Assembly (NCBI GenBank): GCA_037013495.1
Contig: CM072803.1
Location: forward strand, 16,637,501-16,701,500
Reading direction: 5' to 3'
DNA from: Hippophae tibetana
Taxonomy: Eukaryota; Streptophyta; Magnoliopsida; Rosales; Elaeagnaceae
Length of the DNA: 64,000 bases
Shown piece after piece: positions 11,801 to 22,997 of the stretch; within the stretch, counting starts at the first letter, position 1; every line of letters starts with the position of its first letter. The position numbers and the translations under genes were made by a program. The notes beneath the pieces were generated by a model. It saw only the letters and a list, made by a program, of their open reading frames with translations. It did no database searches and was not told the origin of the DNA.

Positions 11801-14800
11801 TTGTGATAATATTATGGTTTTTAAATTTTTATTATTTTTAGGGTTATTTAGTTAATATATTATATTAATTATATTAAAATTTTAATTTAATTATTTGAAT
11901 ACTTCATAAAAATAAACGAATTAATCGCATTCCACGTGCAAAACAATTCTCGAAAATAAAAGCGGTGCTCCATTCTTCTCACAAAATTATTTATTAAGTG
12001 ATAATATAACCATTCAAAGTTAATACATTTCAAAAATACAAAAGTATGAGTGCGTGTTGGATTGATATATTAATTTTAATAAATTATATATATTTATTAG
12101 TTGTTAAATATCTTTAAAATCTATTAAGTTTATAAAATAAAGCATAAAGAAAGAATTATATATCGTAGGTCAGTCAAAATTTTAAAAAAATAAAACAATA
12201 CAAATCTAATAGGTATAAAAATTAGAATGGCAGATTTTTAGTATTTACTTTTTAAATTTAATAAATTTTAAATGTATTATTTAAAAGTTAATAAATTTAA
12301 GTATCTAAATTATCTAATTTATTAGATTTGTAAGGCATTATTTCTATCACTAGCAATTATATTTGTAATTTAGGAGAAACATTTATCCCATTTCAATTCT
12401 CATTCAATAATCTTGAAATGTAATATTTATGAAATTATGATAAATTGTATATATAAAATAAAATTGTATTCTATATTAATTTTAAATTTTAAATTTTTAA
12501 CATAAATATTTTAAAATTTTAATAATTTAAACATATTTTTATGAAAATGATATACATATAATACATTTTTCTAATTAAAAATAAAAGCAACTAAAAATTA
12601 ATTAATTTTTTTTATATATATATATAAGTTTACTCGTATAAATATTAAATCTATCACCGATATAAGTTTAATATTTGATTAAAAACTTAAAACTTTATTA
12701 GTGAAAACTATCAATTCACTTTATGAATACTAAATGGCAAAATAAATATCACACCAATCTTTTAAATTATATTATTTATGTTTTTAATTTCTTAAAAATA
12801 GTATTATTTAATTTATTATTTATAAAAAATGCTTTAATTAAAGATATATTATATTATTTTAATAATTTTTATTTTTATTAAAATTTAAAATATATATTTT
12901 AATAACTTTTCTTTTGATTTTTTTTCTTAAATTTTATTTTTATTATTATTAACAATTAATATTTTAATTACATTTTAATTATTTAATATAAAATAATATA
13001 TTTATATTTAATTAACTTTTTTTATAATTAAAAAATTAGATAATACCGATTAAAAATAATAATACAAATAATTTAATTTATTACATCAATATATCACGTG
13101 AATTCAACTCTGAGGGGCTGTGAATTCAAGTTGCTCTCTTCTTTTATGGCACTTAAATATCTTGGATACAACCCAATCCCTGCAAGATAAAATTTATAGC
13201 CGTACTATTTTCCAATCTGAAAAGCTACATTATGTTTTTAAAGGAGAAAAAGGTGCCGAAGAAAAGAAGGTGTATAATAAAAATATATTAAATATTTATT
13301 TGATTTTTATTTTTAATCATATCTCAATATCGGTTTTATTAAATAAAATTATTATTTATAAATTTATATAATAAAAATAATTATATATATATATATTATT
13401 ATGAAATTTGATGTGATTTTTTTAATTTTAATAATTTAAAGTAAGTATGATATATAATATGATTTGATTCTTATTAACCTTATTTTCTTTGAAAAATTAA
13501 ACCTATAAATATATTATAAATTATTCTATTTATAATATTTATATCATTAAATTAATTTTTATTATATTTTTAATATCTAATTAAAAATTTATTTTATTTA
13601 TACCATTTGGTTAAATTATTGTGCATTGTGTCATTAAAAATAAAAAATAAAAAAATCTATTTTTTATTCACTTCCTCACCGTTTCTTGAAAAGTTAATCT
13701 TTCAATGAATAGTCAATATCAATATCTACATAATTTATTATTCGTCATCTTCCTAGTACATGAAGCAGTGAACTTTATGTCTTTCTTCGACAAAAACATA
13801 ATATTAGTAACACCCTTTAAATTTAGCTCATCCATGTGGTTTATAATGTAATTTTTTTTTTAATATTTATCCTTGAAGTCCTTCATAGTAATAAAGAATT
13901 TCAATGAATACATCAAAATTTATCGATTAGTTCGATGGATTTAAATGAGTAAATGAAGTACTACTTAAAAAGACTCAACAATTCAAATAATTCAAAATTA
14001 TTGTTTAGCTAATCTTATTACAATTTAAGCTTAACAAAAAAAAAAAGATGTAGGTTATAAATTGCAATAAAAAGGTTAATTATTTAAGAATTGATGAAAT
14101 AATACTATGGATAGTGATTTTTATAAATTTTTATTCTTATTTAATTTTAACGATATAACAGATATAAAACTGATAGTGTAATATAAATGAAATAATTTTG
14201 TAATTTTAGAATGGAAATTGAACGAAAATTAGTTAAATAGTATAAAAAATATAAATATAATAATTTGATAATATATTTGTAAATTTTTTTCTTTTTAAAA
14301 TTGAGGAATGTTATAACAAATAAATTTATATTTAATTTTGTATATAGGCTATTTATGTTATGTCATATGTTAATATAATTTATAAAATTAAAACATTTAT
14401 TTAATTTCTAAAATAATTTCACACGTTGAACATTAGTAAGGTGTGGATGCAAATTATGTGTTATTCCCATTTTTCTTTCAAATTATATAGTTAATTTTTT
14501 TAAAAAATTATTTGTAATATAATGCATGTGTTAATTTCATAATATCTACCTATGTTCTTTATGGCCTTATCTGGATGAAGAGTTTTACAGGTTTTCTTTC
14601 ATTTTTTCATTAAAAATGTTTGTATACCTAAATTGATTACCCAATTTAAAGTCGAAAGGCATGTGTACATATTTTATTTTTATATTTAATTTTAAATATA
14701 TAAAACCCTAAAGGAATTAAATTATGATTTTATAAGATTAATCAGTAAAAGATAGATGATTTTTTAAAAAATACTTAAATTTTTTTACCTTAAATCAATA

Positions 14801-15842
14801 CTTAATAAAATTTACAACAGTTTTAAAACTTTTAAGAATAATAAATTAAAAACTGAAAAGTATTTCACTATTAGAAAATAGTTTTAAAGATGATTTTATA
14901 TTTCATTTCTGGCTAATATGTTTGATACATGGTAAAACAATTAAATCATAATTTTACAACATGTACATAAAATTAAAACGTATAAACTATTAATATAATG
15001 TTATAAAAATATAATTTTAAATACGTGTTTTTTTTATTAAATAAGAATATTAACATTATACCAATTTTTTTTCTTTCTAATCCTCGATTAGATATAGGTT
15101 TTAATTCTAATTGTTAATTCATTGATTGTAACTTAGTGTAGCTTAAAGACTCTCTCCAACGCATGGGGTTTCAATTAATGAAATGATAACGAACAACTCA
15201 AATGCATGTAATTTATTTAATATATAGAATATTTAGAGTTTGTGTTATAATTACAAATATATCCATAACATAGTTAAGTTTGGTTGATCTATAGTGTACG
15301 TCTTACAATTTAGAAAATCATTTTAATTGGGACATCGATTAGATGTTTTTATTCTATAAAATTACAAAAATCAAATTTTATTATTTCTATTATAAATAAA
15401 TTTTAATTATATTCATATTTATAATATTTAAACATATTAATTATTATATTTATAATTTATCATAAATTTTAATATCTAAATGTGCATGAAAAATAATATT
15501 TTTTTTTGGGCTTAGAGATAAAAATTATAATTATTTTAACAATCTTTATTATCACTTTTCATCCCTCTTGATTTAGAATATGATACATATTTTAAAGTTT
15601 TTTTTTAATCAACTTAAATTTGTAATGATATTAAACATTTGATTATATCATACTAAGAATTCTTTTTAGTTTTAACTTATTTTTTTTATAAAAAAAATAT
15701 AAATTTAAAATGGTCCAACTGATTGCCTTTAAATTGATATTTTAAGTTGGTTTAAAAATCAATTTTAAGAGTTTATAAGTCTAGTGAGTTTAATTTAAAA
15801 AAAAACTATATAATTAATATCGATTTATAAAATAATTAATGA
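8852..15842. other. AT-rich intergenic DNA, no gene seen
   Basis: There are no long ORFs, RNA genes or recognisable protein motifs on either strand. (TA)n runs occur near 10890, 11497, 12614 and 13383. Around 10640-11106 there is diverged sequence rich in AAACGGTTTGGT-like motifs ending in GGATACCCCTA. It resembles a decayed relative of the hAT-type element at 8488, but a left end cannot be placed. Confidence 0.6.
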
Positions 15843-16020
15843 AATTTAGTGACAAACCTTTAATGTTTTATCAATAAAATATTTTGTCTCTTATAAAAGT
15901 ATTTAATGATGAACATTTATTATTAATAACAAAATACTTTGTTTTTTAGGTAGATATTTAGTGATGAATTTTTATTTTTTTAACGATAAAATATTTTAAT
16001 TCTTACGTATTTAATGATAA
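15843..16020. repeat. imperfect tandem repeat, about 60-bp period, three copies
   Basis: Units begin near 15843, 15901 and 15956, each with ATTTAGTGA or ATTTAATGA, followed by AAAATA-TTTG or a variant and a TTA-rich tail. A partial fourth unit starts near 16009. No coding potential is seen. Units of this kind occur in the ends of some plant DNA transposons, but no terminal repeats were found here. Confidence 0.5.
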
Positions 16021-16406
16021 AGATAAATGAATAATATGAATAAATATTAACAAATATATAAATATTTAGCTTACTCAAATTTATCTTCAATTTTACTTTT
16101 TATAAATATCTATAGTGACGAATTAATAGTGAAAATATTTCGAACAATTATAGTCAACTCCTGACACAAGTATGCAGTAAAACGTAAGTACAAGAGTGAG
16201 AAAATGGTGATTTATTTTAATACAGAGATATTAATTATATATATATATATTAATGTCAGTCAGACAAGGGAGCCGCATAATCTATGACTTCATTTACTAT
16301 AACATGTTTATGGCAATTTATTATTTAATATCGTTTCATGTGAAACTTGGAATCAAAACTTTAATTTATGAATTACAATTTTTAATTCACACTTTATTCT
16401 TGAAAT

Positions 16407-16462
16407 ATGTATGAAAATGTTCAGAATTTTATAAAAAAAAAATTCTGAACATTTTCATACAT
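16407..16462. repeat. perfect inverted repeat, 24-bp arms and 8-nt loop
   Basis: Left arm 16407-16430 begins ATGTATGAAAATGTTCAG. Right arm 16439-16462 is its exact reverse complement. The loop, 16431-16438, is A-rich. RNA from either strand would fold into an uninterrupted 24-bp stem. Confidence 0.9.
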
Positions 16463-18183
16463 AATTTTTTATAAAGAAAATGCAGTAAAACCTTTTTATT
16501 TATTTTTTCTTTTGATCGATCAAAGTACATCTATTTAACACGTATTATAGAATATATGTAGCAAACTTTGTGCAATAATAGCTAAGAGGATTATCAATAC
16601 TTGCATTAGAATATCAAATGTAACCTTTTAATAATATTAAACATAAAAAGAACCAACTTACCTCTATAATATCAATCCCACGTTATTTAATAGCATTTTA
16701 TAGTTTTTTTTTCAAATGATATATTTTTTATTTTAACGTAAAGTTTTAATTTTTTAATTTTTAATATTAAATAATCAATAATACTAAATTAATAAAATAA
16801 AAATAATATATATTTTATTTTTTTATTTTTTTATAATAATATAAGAGTATAAAAATAAAAATAAAGTAAATAAATAAATGTATGTAAATTAAAAGTAAAG
16901 AAATAATTTTCACAATTTGCTAAGTTACATTTTAATTCCATCCAATTTATTATGACGTGTTAAAAGCGATTATGTTTATATTCTATATAGAATTTATATA
17001 TTTATCATATTATAAAAAATATATTTAATGTATTTAGAAAATTGGGTTAAATAAATATTTTTATTATGTTATATGAAAATTAAAATATAATTATACTTAT
17101 AGAGACTAGAGAGGATTTAATATCCACTTAAATCATTAATTTTCTTGTATGCTAGAGGGTTGGCTAAGCTGAATGGCCCCCACCTCATCATCTCTTTCAC
17201 TCTAACGGAATTATAGCTGAAATTAAACTTCATTACGATATTTTCTACGGGCTTAAATAATTCAAAACTTTATACATCCATGTTATAATTTATTTACTTA
17301 TATGTACCCTATTTTTTGGGAGGATAAAATTGAATTTTTTATTAAAAATTAAAAAAATTAATCTCATTATAAAAATATAATCTTTTTCTAAATCTCTTTT
17401 TTGTTTTCTTACATTTCCTTTAATTTCTCTAATATCATTATATTTATATACGTTTAATTTATTATAAAAACATTATAAATTAAATGAAGTTATTTGGTTT
17501 TATAAATTATGAAATATAAAAATAATAAATTAATGTGAATGTGTTTGAATTTATAAATTAAAAGAAAGAAAAAATTAATATTTTCTCAACGAAGGAAAAT
17601 AGGAAAACTTAAAAAAAAAACTTATATGAAAAATAAAATTATTTTTATTTGAAATCACTGAGAATGAAATAATATATTTTTAGTTAAATATATCAAAATA
17701 ATGTATTTATCATATAGATGTTTATATTTTTTTTTATAGATATATATGTTAAAAATTAATATTAATTATAAAAATTATTCAAACTTTTTAAGAAAATTTT
17801 TTCTTATAAAATTAAACAAAATTTTCATTGTCTAATTTCCAAAATTATACATTAGACAATATTAAATTTGATTTAAAAAATTTGACTAATTTTTTAATTA
17901 AATTTTTTTTATTAGATATTTATTTATCAAAAATAAAAATATACATGTATATTAAGTTATATTTAATAAAAATTAGATACAAAATTAATTTTAGGATTGT
18001 TTGATATTTTTTAAAAACAAATGATTTAAAAACACACTTTTTTAAATAAAGTGATCTCTGAACGTTACTTTTAAAAATATTATAAAAAATTGTTAATTTT
18101 AAGAATAATCTGATTTTACCTTTGAAATAATCTTTTAAAAAATTAAAACTAAATCTATTTAATAATTACATACCCAAACTTAA
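16463..18183. other. AT-rich intergenic DNA upstream of the HIPP gene
   Basis: I see no gene. From about 18184 base composition changes and the promoter and leader of the HIPP gene begin. Confidence 0.6.
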
Positions 18184-18383
18184 TTAACTTTAAAAAAAGA
18201 TGACTAAAATGCTGAGAGGAGTGACCCTAGTCCCACGGCGAAGAATAGCTATCAAAAAGATACTAACGTGTTTGGTTTAAGCTCACCAACCGCCTTCGAC
18301 GTTCTTTTCTCTACTTCTCACTTACAGGACCTTCACTCTCTCCTTATATTCTCAACGTCACTTGTTTAGTACCCATTTTGCGC

Positions 18384-18411
18384 TCTCTGTCTCTCTCTCT
18401 CTCTCTCTCTG
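18384..18411 (+). repeat. (CT)n microsatellite in the HIPP leader
   Basis: A pyrimidine run of about ten CT units is followed by GTGTGT, some 25 bases before the HIPP start codon. CT runs are common in plant core promoters and 5' UTRs; any regulatory role here is inference. Confidence 0.7.
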
Positions 18412-18436
18412 TGTGTTTGTATGTGAGATAGCGAGA

Positions 18437-20445
18437 ATGAGTAAATCAGATCTCTTGAAGATGCAGGTACGCTCATTTAAGTTCATTCATCAAGTTATAA
18501 ACCAAAATATTGAGGACCCATTTTTCTCATTTCCCTGGGCACTTATAGCAGCTTAATTAATTTCGATTCTTTCAATTGTTTTTGGTTGCAGACTTGTGTT
18601 CTAAAGGTCAACATACACTGTGATGGTTGTAAGCACAAAGTCAAGAAGATGCTGCAGAAAGTTGATGGTATGTTCCTAATTTATTTCCAAAACATTGTTT
18701 TTTTTATTTTTTAAAAATAACTGCAATAGTCAAGTACGCTCTGGGTTCGATATCAGATCTTAAATGTCTACAACTCTATAATTATAAAATATGTTACTCT
18801 GTTATATGTTATATGTTATATGTCATTTCTATGTTATAACTAAATTATAACTTCTTATTTTTTGAATTTTTTTGGGTAATTTTGTTCAGGAGTATACTCT
18901 GTGAGCATAGATGCAGAACAAGGAAAGGTAACTGTCTCAGGAAGTATAGATCCAATAATACTTGTAAAGAAGCTTGAGAAGTCAGGAAAACAGGCAGAGA
19001 TTTGGGAATTTCAAAAGGGGGCAAATTATAACCAAGTTCATCTCAATAACCAATTCAAGAACATGCAAATTCAGAACAACAAAGGAGTCAAAGACAACAA
19101 ATCTCAAAAGGGTGGAAAAGACCAGCGAGCAATACTACATCAAATGAAAGGTACTAAAGATATGGAACTTCCTCATAAGGATCACAAATCCGTGAAATTC
19201 AACTTGCCTGAAGATGAGTTTGATATGAGTGATGATGAATTTGATGATGATTTTGACAATGAATTTGATGACGAGTTTGATGATGAATATGATGATGAGG
19301 AGGAAGAGTTTGGTCATGGTCATGGTCATGGTCATGGACATGGAAGTCATTTACCCAACAAAAAGATGTCTGTGATGGGTAATGGATCTAATGGTCAGGG
19401 GTTACAAGGTCAAGGGCATTATGGGAAGATGATGCCAAACATGGGTAGTAATAATCATGTGTCAAATGGACATAATGGTATGAGTAGTATGCATTCTTCG
19501 AGTGAAAAGAAACGAAATGGAAATGGTAAGAAAAGTGGGGATTTTGAATTGCCAATAGAGATAAAGGGAAAGGATAATTGTGGAAAGAATGAAATGAAAA
19601 ATGGGAATGGAGGGAAAAAAGGAGGTGGGATTAATAAAATGGGAGGAAATAAAAAACAAGGTCGTAAAGATAAATATGGTTTCAAAAGAGGGGTTAGTTT
19701 GTTTGGGAGGATTTTTGGTAAAAAAACCAAGGAAAAGATTAGTTGTATGAAAGGCAGTGATAGTGTTGTTGCTATTAACAATAGTAGCAAAGGAGGGAAA
19801 AAAGGTGGAGGAAAGAAAAATGGGGACCATGATATTAACAAAATGAATAATAGTCATCATGAAGTTGATGTCCTTAATCAAAGCAAAGGAGGCAAACATA
19901 GTGGTAGTGGAGGGGGTAAAAACATGGGTGGTGGTCATATGGGTCAAATGGGTAATGTCAAACACATGGGCCAAATGGGTAATAATGGTAAAAGTGAAAA
20001 AGTGAGTCAAATGGGTCCAATAAATAATTATCCAATGGGTCCGATGGTTAATTATCCAATGGGCTCAATGGGTAATATGCCTGCAGCACAAGGACTACCT
20101 GCACAATCAATGATGAATGGTGGATATTATCAAGGTATGGGACATGGCAACCCTTATCAACAACAACAATACTACCAAGGAATGGGAAATGGAAACTCTT
20201 ACAATAATGAACAACAACAATACTACCAAGGAATGGGAAATGGAAACTCTTACAATAATCAACAACAATACATGGCTATGATGATGAACCAGCAGATAGG
20301 TGGAGGCAATGACATGTTTCAACCTATGATGTATGCCCGCCCCCAAGTGCCTTTCAATTACGCCACTCCGCCTCCAATGATGGGTGGTGAACCTTATCAT
20401 CACTTTTTTAATGATGAGAATGCTAATAGTTGTAGTATTATGTAA
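18437..20445 (+). CDS. heavy-metal-associated isoprenylated plant protein (HIPP), 553 aa
   Basis: Three exons join in frame: 18437-18466, 18592-18667 and 18890-20445, with GT-AG borders at each intron. Start: ATG at 18437 gives [10 protein letters not shown], the usual HIPP opening. Residues about 10-73 form a heavy-metal-associated fold with the metal-binding CDGC at 20-23 and a [18 protein letters not shown] strand. A disordered region follows: an Asp/Glu-rich stretch (about 142-176), then an HG repeat, Lys/Gly-rich segments, MGQMG repeats and two copies of a 17-residue [16 protein letters not shown] unit. It ends in CSIM, a CaaX box for farnesylation. HIPPs bind metal ions and tether to membranes through the lipid; roles include metal homeostasis and stress or pathogen responses. 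The long Gly/Lys-rich tail fits the large HIPP32/33/34/37-like group, but I cannot assign an ortholog. The gene looks intact. Confidence 0.93.
20161..20262 (+). repeat. 51-bp tandem duplication inside the HIPP coding region
   Basis: Unit 1 is 20161-20211 and unit 2 is 20212-20262, nearly identical and each encoding 17 residues of the form [16 protein letters not shown] plus E or Q. The repeat keeps the reading frame, so copy number could vary without breaking the protein. Confidence 0.9.
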
Positions 20446-22600
20446 ACCACTAAGGTTTAAAAAAATTAAATTGTTTTTAGCGTTGTCATCTTTCTTGCAG
20501 TAAAATGTGCAAAGACTAAGAAGTAACATTGCCCATGTTGTATGATAGTTAATCTTTTTTTATAGCTTGGTCGGCAGGACAGATAGTCCTTTGAGGAAAA
20601 TTAAATGAACTTTTTAGCATAGTTGACTACTAACAGTACTTAGTAGGATGTTGTGTTCGTTTTCTATTGTTAGGTGTTTGATGGAAGTGTTTCAGAGCTT
20701 TTATTTGACCCCTGGTTTCCATCAATTGCATTGCGAAATTATTGAATTTATTATAATTTGTTGTACTAGGCATCTAGTGGGTAAAATGTTTGGAATTCGA
20801 ACCCAGCTACGAAAATGGATGTAAATTTGGATGGATAAGGTTAACGCAAGCTTGAAACTTTGAGTTTAGGTCAAACTTGAACAAGATATTATCAAACAAT
20901 GTATATTTTTGGGCTGGATCGGATCTAAATTAAAAGTATGTTCAAAGTTTGGATTTAAAACATTTGGGTAGGCTTGAATGTGCCTTTTTGAACTTTAAAT
21001 TAACTTATGTAAATATTCAAATTATGCAATAAATTACAAAATAATTAGATATAATATTCAAAGGTAAATTTATTTTAAAAAACTTAAATAGTATTTTGGG
21101 CTTAATATGGATGTACTTGTAGTATAAACATTTGGCTCTAAACTTTGTCATAAAAATTGTCATAAAATTATTGTAGAATTTGAATAGATTTATTCGTATC
21201 TAATCGAGATTTGAGTCATATCATATTAAGATGGATTATTCTAATTTTGATTCAGGCATATTAAATTTACATCATGATTATTTTAGTTATTCTTAAAAAA
21301 GAATTATTATTCGTTGAAGTTGATTTTGTTAGGTTATGTTCTTTGAACAAATAGACCTACAAATATTTAAAAAATCATGTTAGAAGGGACGATACTTGTG
21401 TGTGTCATATCTGTTTCGATACTTAAGTCAATTTTTGAGAAAAAAATCTTAAATGGTGATTTTAGGAGTTTGAAAAAGTTTATGTGGTGATCTTAGATGC
21501 GTATTCGTATCTTAATTTTTTTACGAGAACTTATTTAAAAGTTTTAATAGATATTATAATTATAAATAACTAATATCGATTATTTAGTATTTAAATTTAT
21601 AAAATTTAAATATTAAATTAATTAATATATAATTCTTTAGAATATTAACTATCTTACATAAATAAAGATTATATCATTAATACTTATTTTGAATTTAAAT
21701 AATAAAAAATATATTTGATTATGCTTCGACTATAATCATTTGACTTTTTATAGTCAACGTGAATCAATCACATAGAGCCACTAGTACTTGGAGATTTTCG
21801 TATCCACTCCTTAACTTGGTCTTGCTTTCGATTCTACCATTACCATTGTACGTTCCCTGAAATCTTATTGACTCTACATCACAATATGACACCAAAGTTT
21901 GTCTAGCCTGTCATTGTAATCTAATTTATGGTACGTTGCTTTATTTCGTAAGTTGCAATTATGTCAAAGTTGTTCAAGTGATGAGCCAATAATAAACTTT
22001 ATCAAAATTATGATTCAAGCGTCATCAAAATATTTCAAGTGTTGGGCTTATCTTTTCCTTCATGTAATCTTGGCTCATGAGTTGGCAAATCCATAATGTT
22101 GGTTAAGTGTTGAACATCGCCAAATTCCTAGTGTGTGGAAAATTTTCAAAATGTGAAGAATGATGTGACACTGTAGAGAACATTGTAACAAAAATAAACA
22201 AGTCTTCTTTATTCTACCAAACCCTTTAGCACCGAAATTGGTATAAAAGAATAATAGCTCTAGAAGTATAAGATTTCTCAGGAGCAATAAAAATTTATAG
22301 AAGAAAAAGTACTACAAAAGTATAAATGTATAAGTACCGTCTAGTATACCGAATCAATAAGTTAAAATTGAGCTACCAAAATTGATCTAAGTAGCACCTT
22401 GGATGCCATACAAGATGAACATGTCATCATACAACCCAAAATTCTCCTCTATTCATTGTGCATCCTAGTTCTCCTTAGTAAACTAGTTATTCTATGCGAT
22501 CACCTTCACAGTCTCATCAAGTATCAAGGTAGACCCAGTGAAGATTAAGATCCATACAAGAAGCAAGTCCAAGACTAGATGAATGATTCCAACGTTTCTC
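20446..22600. other. HIPP 3' region, then intergenic sequence with a possible terminal-inverted-repeat element
   Basis: The first ~250 bases are the HIPP 3' UTR. At 20817-20828 GGATGTAAATTT is matched by its inverse near 21263-21273. Sequence between them (TGCAATAAATTACAAAATAAT near 21030) resembles 54860-54890, so 20817-21273 may be a member of a small dispersed repeat family. From 21720 to 22600 I recognise no gene. GGTATAAAAGAATA near 22240 could be a decayed primer-binding site of the copia element downstream, but this is weak. Confidence 0.4.
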
Positions 22601-22859
22601 ATAGAAAACTTAAACCCATGTGCCTAAAATGCACTTTTTTTGTCAGTTGCATGATTGTTGGACTTTAAATCCTCTTGCATTGCCTATTTCTTGGTAATTG
22701 TGAAGTTCACAATTGATTGTTATACTTTTTCCCTCCCAATTGTCATATCAATCTCCTCCTAGTAGTGTTCTCTTGCGACTTAGGATAGCTAGGCAGCATT
22801 GTTAGACTTTCTTTAGACATTCCTAGATCTCTTCAAAGTCTTATCAATAGCATCTCATT

Positions 22860-22997
22860 CTAGAAAAAATATATGACAATTGGGAATTGACTTTACATTT
22901 AAAGTCGGTTCACGCATTAAACCGACTTTAAATTTTAAGTCATTCCATTTAAAGTCAGTTCAGCCAACCGACTTTAATAGTCCGTTTTGTAGTAGTG
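22860..22997 (-). mobile_element. terminal fragment of a CACTA (En/Spm) transposon
   Basis: Read on the minus strand from 22997, the sequence starts CACTACTACAAAAC, the hallmark of CACTA termini. It is followed by subterminal motifs TAAAGTCGGTT and its inverse AACCGACTTTA repeated several times between 22895 and 22975. The other terminus is not seen, so this is a fragment. It lies at the upstream edge of the copia pol remnant and may have inserted into it. Confidence 0.5.

Noticed and set aside
19135..20529. Long minus-strand ORFs over the HIPP gene (for example 20010-19462 and 20529-20107)
   Set aside because: They are antisense shadows of the repetitive HIPP coding sequence. Their composition mirrors the Gly/Met/Asn codons on the other strand and they have no family features.
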